Source: CBDUEV01 sp965366365 (lineage in GTDB: Bacteria; Actinomycetota; Acidimicrobiia; Spongiisociales; JAENVV01). Taken from it: a stretch of 19,608 nt of DNA. Positions 1 through 7,840 of the stretch are shown piece after piece. Each line of letters starts with the position of its first letter. The stretch's first letter is position 1. The translations under genes and the position numbers were made by a program. The DNA lies in NCBI GenBank assembly GCA_965366365.1, contig CBDUEV010000050.1:1-19608 (forward strand), in the 5' to 3' direction. The notes beneath the pieces are model-generated. The model saw only the letters and a list, made by a program, of their open reading frames with translations. It searched no databases and had not been told where the DNA came from.

Positions 1-231
1 CAGTTGATGGCCGGTCTGGCCTCGATGGGTTTGGCGATCGCCGACAGCCAAACCAATTTCGTCTACGTCGTTCCCGGTGTCGATCCTGGAGCGCTCACGG
101 AAGGCATGGTGCGACGTGGGGTGATCATCCGTCCGACTGGGACCCCGTGGGTTCGGATCACCGTCGGAACCGAGGCCGAGAATGAAGCCTGCCTCACGGC
201 GCTCGACGCCACTCGCGCTGCCCTCAGGTAG
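1..231 (+). CDS. hisC: histidinol-phosphate aminotransferase-like protein, C-terminal fragment
   Basis: The frame is open from the first base, so the gene begins outside the window; only about 76 residues remain before the TAG stop. The fragment has the C-terminal small-domain pattern of fold-type I PLP aminotransferases of the HisC family: a TNFVYV strand, then GVIIRP, then VRITVGTEAENEACL with the substrate-carboxylate-binding arginine. HisC transfers an amino group from glutamate to imidazole acetol phosphate in cytoplasmic histidine synthesis. No other his gene is visible, so the fragment could be another aminotransferase of the same subfamily, such as an aromatic or phenylalanine aminotransferase. 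The PLP lysine lies outside the window and cannot be checked. Confidence 0.8.
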   Translation, partial: QLMAGLASMGLAIADSQTNFVYVVPGVDPGALTEGMVRRGVIIRPTGTPWVRITVGTEAENEACLTALDATRAALR

Positions 232-554
232 CGAGCATGGTCCCGACGCTCGACCGAGCGGCTCGGCCCGCCACCTCTACGACACTCCAGGTTCCGTGGG
301 AGGCCAGAGCTGATGCTGCCAGGACGACCGACCCGCCCAGGCTGAACGTTCCTACGAGGACGATCCATGACGTGGGAAGGGCGAGCGACGACAACACGTC
401 GACACCCCAAGCCCTTGCCGGCGTCCCGGGGCCGGAGAACCGATCAGGATGTCCCTCGCCAAGACGCATTGGGGAGCGGACTTTGGGGTGGTATTCGATC
501 GGCACGGCATTCAGTGATCGTCGATTACGACGCGAAGAAACGGACCGACCGCGC
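232..554. other. intergenic stretch with no convincing gene
   Basis: This stretch lies between the aminotransferase stop and the MerR stop on the other strand. Open frames exist on both strands, but they are rich in Arg, Pro and Ser, have no recognisable motif and no good ribosome binding site, and look like chance frames in high-GC DNA. A short inverted repeat (CCGAGC/GCTCGG, about 254-266) lies 23 bases after the aminotransferase stop. It could be a weak terminator stem but has no T-run. Nothing else is supported. Confidence 0.5.
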
Positions 555-1010
555 TCAATGCCGGTGGGCCTTCGGTCCGCGGGGAGTCGTCGAAACGCGA
601 CTGGTGCTCCCGTCACCCGACGTGATGGTCTGACAGCGATTCGGGTCTGAACAGGTGGTGGGGTCCATTGCCCGAGCGCGGCCCGTCAGAGCCGCCAACT
701 CGGTGCGAGTGGCTCGCAAAGCCTCGATGTGGCCGTCGAGCTCGTCGAGGTGATGCTCGAGAAGCTCGACGACGTGGGTGCAAGTGGTTTCGCCCTCACC
801 GCGCATGTCCAGAATCGAAGCGATTTCTGCCAGCGTCAGGCCGGTGGCTTGGGCGTCGCGCACGAATCGCAGTCGCTCCTCTGCAGAGGCCCCGTAACTG
901 CGATAGCCGTTTGGGTCCCGGTCCGGTTCGGGTAGAACCCCGATCGACTCGTAATAACGAATCGTCTTGGTCGACACACCCACGTTGGCGGCGATCTCTC
1001 CGATTCTCAT
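555..1010 (-). CDS. MerR-family heavy-metal-responsive transcriptional regulator
   Basis: A 151-residue, one-component metal sensor. Residues 1-70 form the winged-helix MerR DNA-binding domain (MRIGEIA start, TIRYYES, NGYRSYG). Residues 75-110 form the dimerisation coiled helix. The C-terminal loop carries C120 and C126 (C-x5-C), and C77 sits at the start of the long helix. In the family, Cys at this helix position is typical of divalent-metal sensors (MerR, ZntR, CadR type), while CueR-type Cu(I) sensors usually have Ser there. The gene is divergent from the CopB-type ATPase, and a matching operator lies between them, so it almost certainly controls that gene and probably itself. The ATG has no clear Shine-Dalgarno and lies only about 20 bases from the operator, so the transcript may be nearly leaderless. 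The last 25 residues are low complexity. Confidence 0.88.
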   Translation of the reverse strand: MRIGEIAANVGVSTKTIRYYESIGVLPEPDRDPNGYRSYGASAEERLRFVRDAQATGLTLAEIASILDMRGEGETTCTHVVELLEHHLDELDGHIEALRATRTELAALTGRARAMDPTTCSDPNRCQTITSGDGSTSRVSTTPRGPKAHRH

Positions 1011-1026
1011 GAGCCGACAATAGCAC

Positions 1027-1058
1027 TTGACCTTCCAGTCGGATGGAAGGTGTAGAAC
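1027..1058 (+). promoter_or_regulatory. MerR-type promoter with dyad operator driving the CopB-type ATPase
   Basis: A perfect 8-base inverted repeat, ACCTTCCA-6 nt-TGGAAGGT (1030-1051), lies between a -35-like TTGACC (1027-1032) and a -10-like TAGAAC (1053-1058). The spacer is 20 bases. This overlong spacer with the dyad inside it is the hallmark of MerR-family promoters, where the activator untwists the DNA to align the two boxes. The ACCTTCC/GGAAGGT half-sites resemble those of copper and other metal MerR regulators. Seen directly: repeat and spacing. Inferred: metal-induced transcription of the downstream ATPase-cytochrome operon. Confidence 0.85.
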
Positions 1059-1136
1059 TCACATCAGGTCGAGCGGTGATCGACCGGAGCGCTCGCTCCA
1101 CAAGAAGAGTTGAATCGGCACGAGGAGGGCTAGATC

Positions 1137-3242
1137 ATGAACGACCAAGGCAGCCACCAGCACATCTCGGTCACCGAACCGGCGACCGGCTCTCGTGGGG
1201 CCATGGGCCCGGGTCCGGACGAGCACCCCGGCCACGACCAGGGCTCTCAACACCCAGAGCACGCCGGCCACGACAAGCACGCCGGCCACAGCGTCGCCAT
1301 GTTCCGGGACAGATTCTGGCTCTCTCTGGCCATGACCGTGCCGGTGATCATCTACAGCGAGATGGTTCAGGGCTGGTTCGGCTACACCGCCCCGGCGTTT
1401 CCCGGGTCCGGGTGGCTCGCCCCTCTGCTTGGCACGGCGATCTTCGTCTACGGTGGCACACCCTTCCTCAAGGGGGCGGCGGGAGAGATCAAGGCACGCC
1501 AGCCGGGCATGATGCTGTTGATCGGGATGGCCATTTCCGTTGCCTTCCTGGCCTCACTTGCCACCACCCTCGGCTGGTTCGACCTCGAATTCTGGTGGGA
1601 ACTCGCCGCGCTGATCACGATCATGCTGCTTGGCCACTGGATGGAAATGCGGGCCATCGGTCAAGCTCGTGGAGCGTTGGCCGCCCTCGCCGAGTTGCTT
1701 CCTGATGACGCCGAGCGGATCGTCGACGGCGGTACCGAGACGGTGAATGCAAGCGAGTTGGCGGTCGGCGACCTGGTGTTGGTCCGTCCTGGCGGGCGAG
1801 TTCCCGCAGATGGGGTGATCACCGAAGGTGAGGCAGAGGTCGACGAGTCGATGGTCACCGGCGAGTCGCAACCCGTCGCGAAGCGACCAGGCGAGCGGGT
1901 GATCGCCGGAACCGTGGCTACCGATACAGCCCTGCGGATGACCGTCGAGGCGGTTGGTGAGGCGACCGCCCTCGCAGGTATTCAGCGACTCGTCGCCCAG
2001 GCTCAGGATTCGAAGTCGCGGGCGCAGGTGCTCGCCGACCGTGCCGCCGCTCTTCTGTTCTATCTTGCGGTCCTCTCGGCCGCCATCACCTTCCTCGCCT
2101 GGCTGGTGCTCGGCGCACCCGATCAGGCTGTGGTTCGAACCGTGGCCGTTCTGGTCATTGCATGTCCCCACGCGCTTGGGCTGGCTATCCCGCTCGTGGT
2201 GTCCATCTCCACCGGCAAGGCGGCTCGGAATGGGATCTTGGTGAAAGACCGCCTCGCATTGGAGCTGGTTCGCACCGTGGACGTCGTCTTGTTCGACAAG
2301 ACCGGAACCCTCACCAAGGGCCGGCACCGAGTGCACGACCTGGTAGCGCTCGACGGTGACAGCGCCTCTCTCCTGTCCCTGGCGGCCGCGGTCGAGTCCG
2401 ATTCGGAGCACCCGCTTGCCCGAGCGATCGTTGCGGAAGCCCGGGAGCAAGCTGAAGTGCCGAGGGCTTCGGATTTCCGATCGATGAGCGGACGCGGTGT
2501 CGAAGCAACCGTCAACGGAGCAAACGTCGCCGTGGGCGGCCCCGCTCTCCTGAGAGAACGAGGCCTGGAAGAACCGGAGGCCCTCGGCGAGGCCGCATCC
2601 TCCTGGCGGGAGAGAGGAGCAGCCGTTCTGTATGTCATCGTCGACGACAAGGTGGCAGGTGCTCTTTCGCTGGAGGACGAAATCCGACCCGAATCTCGCC
2701 AGGCCGTCGACCGACTGCATGAACTCGGTCTCCGGGTGGCGATGATCACCGGAGACGCCCGGCAGGTCGCCGAGTCGGTAGCCGCCGAACTCGGCGTTGA
2801 CGAAGTGATGGCGGAAGTTCTCCCCGAGGACAAACACTCGAAGGTCGCTGAACTCCAACAGCGCGGGCTCAGCGTGATCATGGTCGGAGACGGCGTCAAC
2901 GATGCCCCCGCCCTCGCTCAGGCTGACGTCGGAATCGCCATCGGGGCAGGTACCGATGTGGCTATCGAATCTGCAGGCATCGTTCTCGCTTCTGACGATC
3001 CGCGCGGTGTGGTCGCCATCCGCAGACTTTCCCAAGCCGGGTACCGCAAGATGCTCCAGAACCTCGTGTGGGCTGCGGGTTACAACGTCCTGGCGATTCC
3101 GCTGGCAGCGGGCGCCCTCGCCTGGGCAGGGATCGTTCTCGGTCCCGCTGCTGCTGCTGCGCTGATGAGCGCCTCAACCGTTATCGTGGCCGTCAACGCC
3201 CAACTCCTCCGCAGAATCGACCTGCGCGCCACGGCACCATGA
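1137..3242 (+). CDS. copB: CopB-type (P1B-3) copper/heavy-metal translocating P-type ATPase
   Basis: A 701-residue inner-membrane ATPase that exports metal ions at the cost of ATP. The N-terminus is His-rich (residues about 28-51, repeated HxGH/HAGH-like pairs) instead of carrying CxxC metal-binding domains. The ion-binding membrane motif is C343-P344-H345 rather than CPC. The actuator TGES is at 241-244, the phosphorylated aspartate is D387 in DKTGTLT, the P1B-type SEHPLA is near 423-428, and GDGVNDAP starts at 584. Near the C-terminus, NLVWAAGYN and MSASTVIVAVNA match the P1B-3 subgroup. CPH plus a His-rich N-terminus is the CopB pattern, associated with copper, possibly Cu(II) or Ag(I). 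The ATG has GGAGG eight bases upstream. It overlaps the next gene by four bases (ATGA). It is transcribed from the MerR-type promoter, so metal induction is likely. Confidence 0.93.
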   Translation: MNDQGSHQHISVTEPATGSRGAMGPGPDEHPGHDQGSQHPEHAGHDKHAGHSVAMFRDRFWLSLAMTVPVIIYSEMVQGWFGYTAPAFPGSGWLAPLLGTAIFVYGGTPFLKGAAGEIKARQPGMMLLIGMAISVAFLASLATTLGWFDLEFWWELAALITIMLLGHWMEMRAIGQARGALAALAELLPDDAERIVDGGTETVNASELAVGDLVLVRPGGRVPADGVITEGEAEVDESMVTGESQPVAKRPGERVIAGTVATDTALRMTVEAVGEATALAGIQRLVAQAQDSKSRAQVLADRAAALLFYLAVLSAAITFLAWLVLGAPDQAVVRTVAVLVIACPHALGLAIPLVVSISTGKAARNGILVKDRLALELVRTVDVVLFDKTGTLTKGRHRVHDLVALDGDSASLLSLAAAVESDSEHPLARAIVAEAREQAEVPRASDFRSMSGRGVEATVNGANVAVGGPALLRERGLEEPEALGEAASSWRERGAAVLYVIVDDKVAGALSLEDEIRPESRQAVDRLHELGLRVAMITGDARQVAESVAAELGVDEVMAEVLPEDKHSKVAELQQRGLSVIMVGDGVNDAPALAQADVGIAIGAGTDVAIESAGIVLASDDPRGVVAIRRLSQAGYRKMLQNLVWAAGYNVLAIPLAAGALAWAGIVLGPAAAAALMSASTVIVAVNAQLLRRIDLRATAP

Positions 3243-3673
3243 CTCAACACGAGAGCCCAATCAGATTCGAACCGGTCAGGTCAGGACGCGTGGCGATCTG
3301 GTGGACCACAGCTCTGCTGACCGTCGCCGCGCTGCTGGTGGCTTGTGGGGGTGCCGCCGAACCGGAGATCGCCACGTCTGACCCGGCACTGATTGCCGCC
3401 GGGGGGGATCTGTACGAGGCGTCGTGTGCCTCCTGCCACGGATCCGATCTGCGCGGAACGGCCCAGGGACCCTCTCATCTGTCCGAGGTGTATGAACCCA
3501 ATCATCACGGTGATGCCGCGTTCACTCTCGCCGTCCTCCAGGGATCTCGAGCGCACCACTGGAATTTCGGCGACATGCCGGCGATCGACGGGCTCACCGC
3601 GGAGGACGTCGACGCCATCATCGCGTTTGTGCGTGATCGCCAACAGTCCGAGGGCTTTGAACCGTATCCCTGA
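3239..3673 (+). CDS. lipoprotein c-type cytochrome
   Basis: A 144-residue secreted monohaem cytochrome. A hydrophobic helix (about 20-35) ends in a lipobox LVAC with lipidated Cys36, so the protein should be anchored on the outer face of the membrane. The haem-binding motif is C63-A-S-C66-H67, and Met113 in GDMPAI is the likely sixth ligand. The closing helix (AEDVDAIIAFVRDRQ) is typical of class I cytochrome c. Conserved histidines at 89-90 and 106-107 are extra possible metal ligands. The ATG overlaps the TGA of the ATPase, so the two are translationally coupled. The in-frame upstream extension would lie entirely inside the ATPase and was rejected. The role is inferred: electron transfer linked to metal handling, for example oxidation of exported Cu(I). 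The partner oxidase or reductase is not in the window. Confidence 0.85.
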   Translation: MTQHESPIRFEPVRSGRVAIWWTTALLTVAALLVACGGAAEPEIATSDPALIAAGGDLYEASCASCHGSDLRGTAQGPSHLSEVYEPNHHGDAAFTLAVLQGSRAHHWNFGDMPAIDGLTAEDVDAIIAFVRDRQQSEGFEPYP

Positions 3674-3733
3674 TGCAGGCCGGTCGGTGGACGGAGTCTT
3701 GGTGATGGCCGACACCGAACCTCATGACAGGTT

Positions 3734-4798
3734 TCAGATACTGGCGGGGTAGAACCGCCTTCGCGCCCACAGCGCAACGTAGACGAGACCGACGAGGACC
3801 GGGACCTCGATCAGGGGCCCGACGACACCGGCCAGCGCCTCGCCTGACGTGACTCCAAACACGCCGATCGCCACGGCGATGGCCAGCTCGAAGTTGTTGC
3901 TCGCCGCGGTGAAGGACACGCTGGTGTTCTTCTCGTACGAGAGCTTCAGGCGGATACCCAGCGCGAACGAGATCCCCCACATCAAAGCGAAGTAGGCCAG
4001 GAGGGGCAGGGCAATGCGGGCGACGTCGAGGGGCCGAGCCGTGATCGTCTCTCCCTGGAGGGCGAACAGGATCACCACGGTGAAGAGCAAGCCATACAGA
4101 GCCCACGGCGCCAGTCTGGGAAGGAAGCGATCCTCGTACCAGACGACTCCTCTGGTTCGTTCTCCGACTCGTCGCGTCAGGTAGCCGGCCGCCAGCGGGA
4201 TGCCGAGAAACACCAGCACGATCTTGGCGATCTCCCACATCGAGACATCCAGGGAGGCGGTCTCGAGGCCGAGCCAGGCAGGGAGGAGCTCCAGGTAGAA
4301 GTAGCCCAGAAGGGAGTAGGCGACGATCTGGAACAGGGAGTTGATGGCCACCAGCACCGCCGCCGCCTCACGGTCCCCGCAAGCGAGATCGTTCCAGATG
4401 AGCACCATGGCGATGCAGCGAGCCAGGCCGATGATGATCAGGCCGGTCCGGTACTCGGGAAGGTCCGGGAGGAGCAGCCACGCCAGCGTGAACATCAGAG
4501 CGGGGCCGATCACCCAATTGAGAAGCAATGAAGTCGCCATCAGTGTTCTGTCCGTGGCGACCTCTCCGATCTGCGAGTAGCGCACCTTGGCGAGCACCGG
4601 GTACATCATGACGAGAAGTCCGATGGCGATGGGCAGGGAGACGGAGCCGATCTTGACCGCCTCGAGCCAGTCGTTGAGATCCGGAATCAGGCGGCCCAGG
4701 GCGAGGCCCAGCGCCATAGCGGCCAGGATCCACACCGGCAGGAACCGGTCGACGACCGAGAGGCGCGCCAGGGTGGGTTCGTGGGTGGTCCGTGTCAC
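3734..4798 (-). CDS. acr3: ACR3-family arsenite efflux transporter
   Basis: A 354-residue integral membrane protein with about ten transmembrane helices that exports As(III), and in some members Sb(III), using the proton gradient. The family signature RCIAMVLIWNDLACGD spans residues 127-142 and contains C128, the conserved cysteine needed for arsenite transport. The second family motif, AASNNFELAIAVAIG, is in the C-terminal half and carries the conserved glutamate. Length is normal. The likely start is GTG at 4798 with only a weak ribosome site upstream; no nearby ATG fits better. It converges on the cytochrome gene, ending 61 bases away. No arsR or arsC is adjacent, so regulation is not evident. 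Confidence 0.93.
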   Translation of the reverse strand: MTRTTHEPTLARLSVVDRFLPVWILAAMALGLALGRLIPDLNDWLEAVKIGSVSLPIAIGLLVMMYPVLAKVRYSQIGEVATDRTLMATSLLLNWVIGPALMFTLAWLLLPDLPEYRTGLIIIGLARCIAMVLIWNDLACGDREAAAVLVAINSLFQIVAYSLLGYFYLELLPAWLGLETASLDVSMWEIAKIVLVFLGIPLAAGYLTRRVGERTRGVVWYEDRFLPRLAPWALYGLLFTVVILFALQGETITARPLDVARIALPLLAYFALMWGISFALGIRLKLSYEKNTSVSFTAASNNFELAIAVAIGVFGVTSGEALAGVVGPLIEVPVLVGLVYVALWARRRFYPASI

Positions 4799-4986
4799 GC
4801 GGGAATCCTAACGAGCCGCCGGATCGAGAATCCCACATTCACACACACCGGCAGATGTGACCACACTGAGCGGCAGGAGTCAGATTGGCGGATCGGTGCT
4901 CGGCCATATTTCCAGTTGTTGTAGGCACGGCAGGGAAGGATCATCCCGGTTAGGGTTCGAAAACCGGCGATAGATGGGACACCGCA
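4799..4986. other. divergent intergenic region between ACR3 and the PTS/dehydrogenase operon
   Basis: This 188-base region must contain promoters for both directions. Candidate -10 boxes on the plus strand are CATATT (4905-4910) and TAGGGT (4951-4956), but neither has a convincing -35 at normal spacing. CACAT/ATGTG arms with a 16-base gap occur near 4834-4859 and could be chance. No ArsR-type operator was recognised. Confidence 0.35.
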
Positions 4987-6741
4987 ATGACGGCAGAGGT
5001 CGGCAGCTACGACAGGTATCGATCAGGTGAGGCGCCGCTTCCGGATCCGAATCTCGGCTGGAACACGTACGGGGCGGGAATCGAGAACATCGGTCGAGAA
5101 GGGAAACCCGAACCGATGGAAATCCCCGAGATGGGACCCGATCAACTCCTCGTGCGCGTCGACAGCGTTGGGCTCTGTTATTCGGATGTGAAGCTCATCA
5201 AGCAAGGCGGCGATCATCCGAAGCTCTATGGTCGGGATCTCCGCACCGAACCAACTCGACTTGGCCACGAGGCGGCCGTGACCGTCATCGAAGTCGGAGA
5301 GAACCTTCGTTCCAAGTACGAGCCCGGCCAGCGGTTCGCCATTCAGCCCGACATCTACGTCGATGGTCGAAGCACTGCCTACGGCTACACCATCCCCGGC
5401 GGGCTCATTCAATACCATCTCCTCGGACCGGAGGTGCTCGATGCCGATGCCGGCGCCTACGTGATTCCGGTGGCGGACGGGATCAGCTACGCATCAGCCT
5501 CCCTGTCCGAACCATGGGCGTGCGTGGAGGCGTCCTACACGCAACGCCGGCGGCTCGAACCCCTCTCAGGCGGAACGATGTGGATCATCGGTCAGCCGGG
5601 CGACACCACGGACTACGAATTCTCGGCCGGCCTAGACGCGCCGGGCAGGTTCGTCCTCACGAACGCAGCTCCGAGTGTGGTCGAACTCGTTCGCCGGCAA
5701 GAACAGCGCGGCGCCGAGATCATCGTGCGAGATGCCGTGACGCCGGCCGAGTATGAGGATCTCTCCGGTGAGTTGACCGACGGCGCCGGCTTCGACGACA
5801 TCGTCGTGCTCGACCCCACTTCGGCAGAGCAGGTCGAGGCGGCTGCGAAGGTGATCGGGTTCCGGGGCACCCTCAACCTGGTGGGGAGCCGTCCGCTCGA
5901 CGCAGCTCCGCAGATCGACCTCGGTCGCATCCACTACCACTACACGGCATACCTCGGGAACCGGGGACCGGATATCGCCGCGTCATACGGTGAGGCCCGC
6001 AATCGGGCCGATCTCCGCCCGGGCGGCACCGCCGTCTACATCGGGGCCGGCGGCCCGATGGGTCAAATGCACATCCAGCGGGCGCTCGAGCAGGAGGACG
6101 GACCAGCGGTCCTGATCGCCTCCGACCTCGATGCCCCCCGCCTGGCCGTGGTCGAGGAGAGACTCGTGCCGCTGGCCGAAAGCCGCGGCAAGAAACTGAT
6201 CGTCTTCAACGCGAGTGCCGAGGAGAGAACGATCGAAGACCTGGTGGCCGAGGTCACCGATGGGGCCGGTGCCGACGACGTGATCGTCTCCGTTCCCGTG
6301 GGCCCGGTCATGGGAGATGCGGCCAAGTTGATGGGTCCTGACGGGATGTTGGTGCTCTTTGCCGGGGTTCCCAACGGGACCTTTGCTCCGATCGACATCA
6401 GCGACGTCTACCTGCACAACGCCCAGTTCACCGGGACCTCTGGATCGGCGATCTCCGATCAGGCGCTCGTGCTGGAGAAGGCGCGCCAGGGCACGCTCTC
6501 TCCACGCAGGTCCCTGGCGGCGGTGGGTGGTATCGAAGCGGCCAGAGACGGCGTGCAGGCCATGCTCGACGGTCGCTTTGCCGGCAAGATCGTCCTCTTC
6601 CCCCAACTCTCCGGCCTGCCGCTGATGAGCCTCGCCGAACTCGGGGAACGTTATCCGTCGATCGGAGCCGCCATGGAAGACGGCGACATCTGGTCGGACG
6701 AAGCAGAGGAGCTGCTCATCGAGACCTTCTGGGCACAGTGA
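4987..6741 (+). CDS. zinc-dependent alcohol (polyol-phosphate) dehydrogenase with two Rossmann halves
   Basis: A 584-residue medium-chain dehydrogenase, far longer than the usual 340-400. The N-terminal GroES-like catalytic domain carries the zinc-site residues C64 (GLCYSDVK), H94-E95 (GHEAA) and E175 (LSEPWACVEASY); the four-Cys structural zinc loop is absent. Two nucleotide-binding halves follow. Residues about 195-330 start with GGTMWIIGQPGD, a degraded glycine motif. Residues about 347-490 start with GGTAVYIGAGGPMGQ, the normal GxGxxG. Both contain an equivalent DGAG(F/A)DD(I/V) segment, indicating internal duplication. The overall look resembles sorbitol and sorbose-1-phosphate dehydrogenases. 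As first gene of the PTS operon it probably oxidises the imported polyol phosphate to a ketose phosphate. The ATG has a weak GGGA upstream. The substrate is inferred from context. Confidence 0.8.
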   Translation: MTAEVGSYDRYRSGEAPLPDPNLGWNTYGAGIENIGREGKPEPMEIPEMGPDQLLVRVDSVGLCYSDVKLIKQGGDHPKLYGRDLRTEPTRLGHEAAVTVIEVGENLRSKYEPGQRFAIQPDIYVDGRSTAYGYTIPGGLIQYHLLGPEVLDADAGAYVIPVADGISYASASLSEPWACVEASYTQRRRLEPLSGGTMWIIGQPGDTTDYEFSAGLDAPGRFVLTNAAPSVVELVRRQEQRGAEIIVRDAVTPAEYEDLSGELTDGAGFDDIVVLDPTSAEQVEAAAKVIGFRGTLNLVGSRPLDAAPQIDLGRIHYHYTAYLGNRGPDIAASYGEARNRADLRPGGTAVYIGAGGPMGQMHIQRALEQEDGPAVLIASDLDAPRLAVVEERLVPLAESRGKKLIVFNASAEERTIEDLVAEVTDGAGADDVIVSVPVGPVMGDAAKLMGPDGMLVLFAGVPNGTFAPIDISDVYLHNAQFTGTSGSAISDQALVLEKARQGTLSPRRSLAAVGGIEAARDGVQAMLDGRFAGKIVLFPQLSGLPLMSLAELGERYPSIGAAMEDGDIWSDEAEELLIETFWAQ

Positions 6742-6745
6742 CATC

Positions 6746-7729
6746 GTGATTACGACGCTCACTCCGAACCCAAGCCTGGACCGAACGATGCTCGTCGAGA
6801 CGCTCGAACGCGGAGCCATCAATCGAGCACAACGAACCTGGACCGAACCCGCTGGAAAAGGCGTGAATATCGCCCGGGCACTCGCCGCCAACGGGGTGGA
6901 GACGCAGGCAATCATCCCTTCAGGGGGTGCCAATGGGCAAGAACTGGGCCGCCTGCTGGCCGCCTCCGGCGTGGATTTCGTGGCGGTGCCGATCAGCGGG
7001 GAGGTCCGGTCCAATGTGACGGTCACCGAACCGGATGGAACGGTGACGAAGCTGAACGAGGCGGGACCAGAGATGTCCGCCGACGAAACCCGTCTGCTCA
7101 TCGAAGCCGCCGGTGCTGCCAGCTCCGAGGGTGACTGGGTGGCTGCCAGCGGCAGCCTGGCGCCTGGAATGCCGGCCGATTTCTACGCACTCCTCGCGCG
7201 GCGGTTGGAAGCCATCGGCGCCCGCCTCGCGGTCGACACGAGTGGGCTCCCGTTGCGCGCCGCCCTCGACGGACGCCCCGGCGTCGTCAAGCCGAATCGC
7301 CATGAGCTGGCCGAGCTGCTCGGACACCCCATCGTCAGCCTCGGCGACGCCGCCAACGCGGGACGAGAGGTGCTCGAGTTGGGCGCCGGCCGGGTATTGA
7401 TCAGCTTGGGCCCGGACGGTGCCTTGTTGGTCAGTCCAGACGGGGTCAGTCACGGCGAACTAAAGGTGGCGACGATCGCCAACACCGTCGGGGCAGGCGA
7501 CGCCCTCCTGGCGGGGTTTCTCGCGGCGGGGGCCGAAGGAGTCGAGGGCTTGGCGGGAGCGCTCGCCTGGTCGAGTGCGGCGATACGTTCGCCCCAGACT
7601 TCGATGGCGCCGCTCAGTCAGACGGATTGGGACGCCGTGTCGATCAGGGATTCGATCGACGAGGAGCGAATCCTCGAGGACGATGAGGCCTCGAGCGCGG
7701 GACCAGCCCACAGTGGGCAGCCGGCTTGA
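6746..7729 (+). CDS. 1-phosphofructokinase-type sugar kinase (PfkB family)
   Basis: A 327-residue ribokinase-fold enzyme. The start TLTPNPSLDRT and the segment AGKGVNIARAL (36-46) are typical of the FruK/LacC (hexose-phosphate kinase) branch, as is EVRSNVTV near 86-93. VKPNRHELAELLG is at 181-193. The ATP site and catalytic base are in NTVGAGDALLAG (246-257), with D252 as base. The family phosphorylates fructose 1-phosphate, tagatose 6-phosphate or fructose 6-phosphate to the bisphosphate in the cytoplasm. The GTG start lies four bases after the dehydrogenase stop, so the two are coupled and probably act in sequence. The C-terminal 25 residues are an acidic, Ser/Gly-rich tail beyond the normal fold. 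FruK activity is the best guess; LacC-type tagatose-6-phosphate kinase is the alternative. Confidence 0.85.
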   Translation: MITTLTPNPSLDRTMLVETLERGAINRAQRTWTEPAGKGVNIARALAANGVETQAIIPSGGANGQELGRLLAASGVDFVAVPISGEVRSNVTVTEPDGTVTKLNEAGPEMSADETRLLIEAAGAASSEGDWVAASGSLAPGMPADFYALLARRLEAIGARLAVDTSGLPLRAALDGRPGVVKPNRHELAELLGHPIVSLGDAANAGREVLELGAGRVLISLGPDGALLVSPDGVSHGELKVATIANTVGAGDALLAGFLAAGAEGVEGLAGALAWSSAAIRSPQTSMAPLSQTDWDAVSIRDSIDEERILEDDEASSAGPAHSGQPA

Positions 7730-7739
7730 TGGTTCCCGG

Positions 7740-7770
7740 ACGGGCGAGCGGGACCGGAGCGATCGCCCGT
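7740..7770. repeat. inverted repeat in the gap between kinase and membrane-protein genes
   Basis: The arms ACGGGCGA (7740-7747) and TCGCCCGT (7763-7770) are perfect complements with a 15-base loop. It sits in the only sizeable gap (about 110 bases) inside the dehydrogenase-to-regulator gene run. It has no T-run, so an mRNA processing or stability element is as likely as a terminator. The function is unknown. Confidence 0.45.
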
Positions 7771-7840
7771 GGCTCGGAGCGGTACGCCGGCAATCCGGAT
7801 CGGAATTGGCCCAGGAGTGGCTGAACCCGAAGGAGGGTCG

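Noticed and set aside
224..616. Minus-strand frame with one hydrophobic stretch (VLSSLALPTSWIVLVG)
   Set aside because: Overlaps the end of the MerR gene, has an Arg-rich N-terminus and no ribosome site; one hydrophobic segment is not enough.
1554..3035. 493-residue open frame opposite the CopB-type ATPase
   Set aside because: Antisense shadow of a clearly identified gene; composition rich in Gly, Arg, Asp and His with no motif.
3717..3734. Short hairpin between the cytochrome and ACR3 genes as a bidirectional terminator
   Set aside because: Only five or six base pairs, no T-run on either strand, and it touches the ACR3 stop codon.
4834..4859. CACAT/ATGTG arms as an operator for ACR3
   Set aside because: Five-base arms with a 16-base gap are expected by chance and do not match ArsR sites.
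5983..7101. 372-residue minus-strand open frame across the dehydrogenase-kinase junction
   Set aside because: Runs antisense through two recognised genes; no domain and no ribosome site.
7769..7840. Upstream GTG start extending the PTS-operon membrane protein by 24 residues
   Set aside because: The start lies within the inverted repeat, lacks a ribosome site, and the ATG at 7841 has a strong AGGAGGG.
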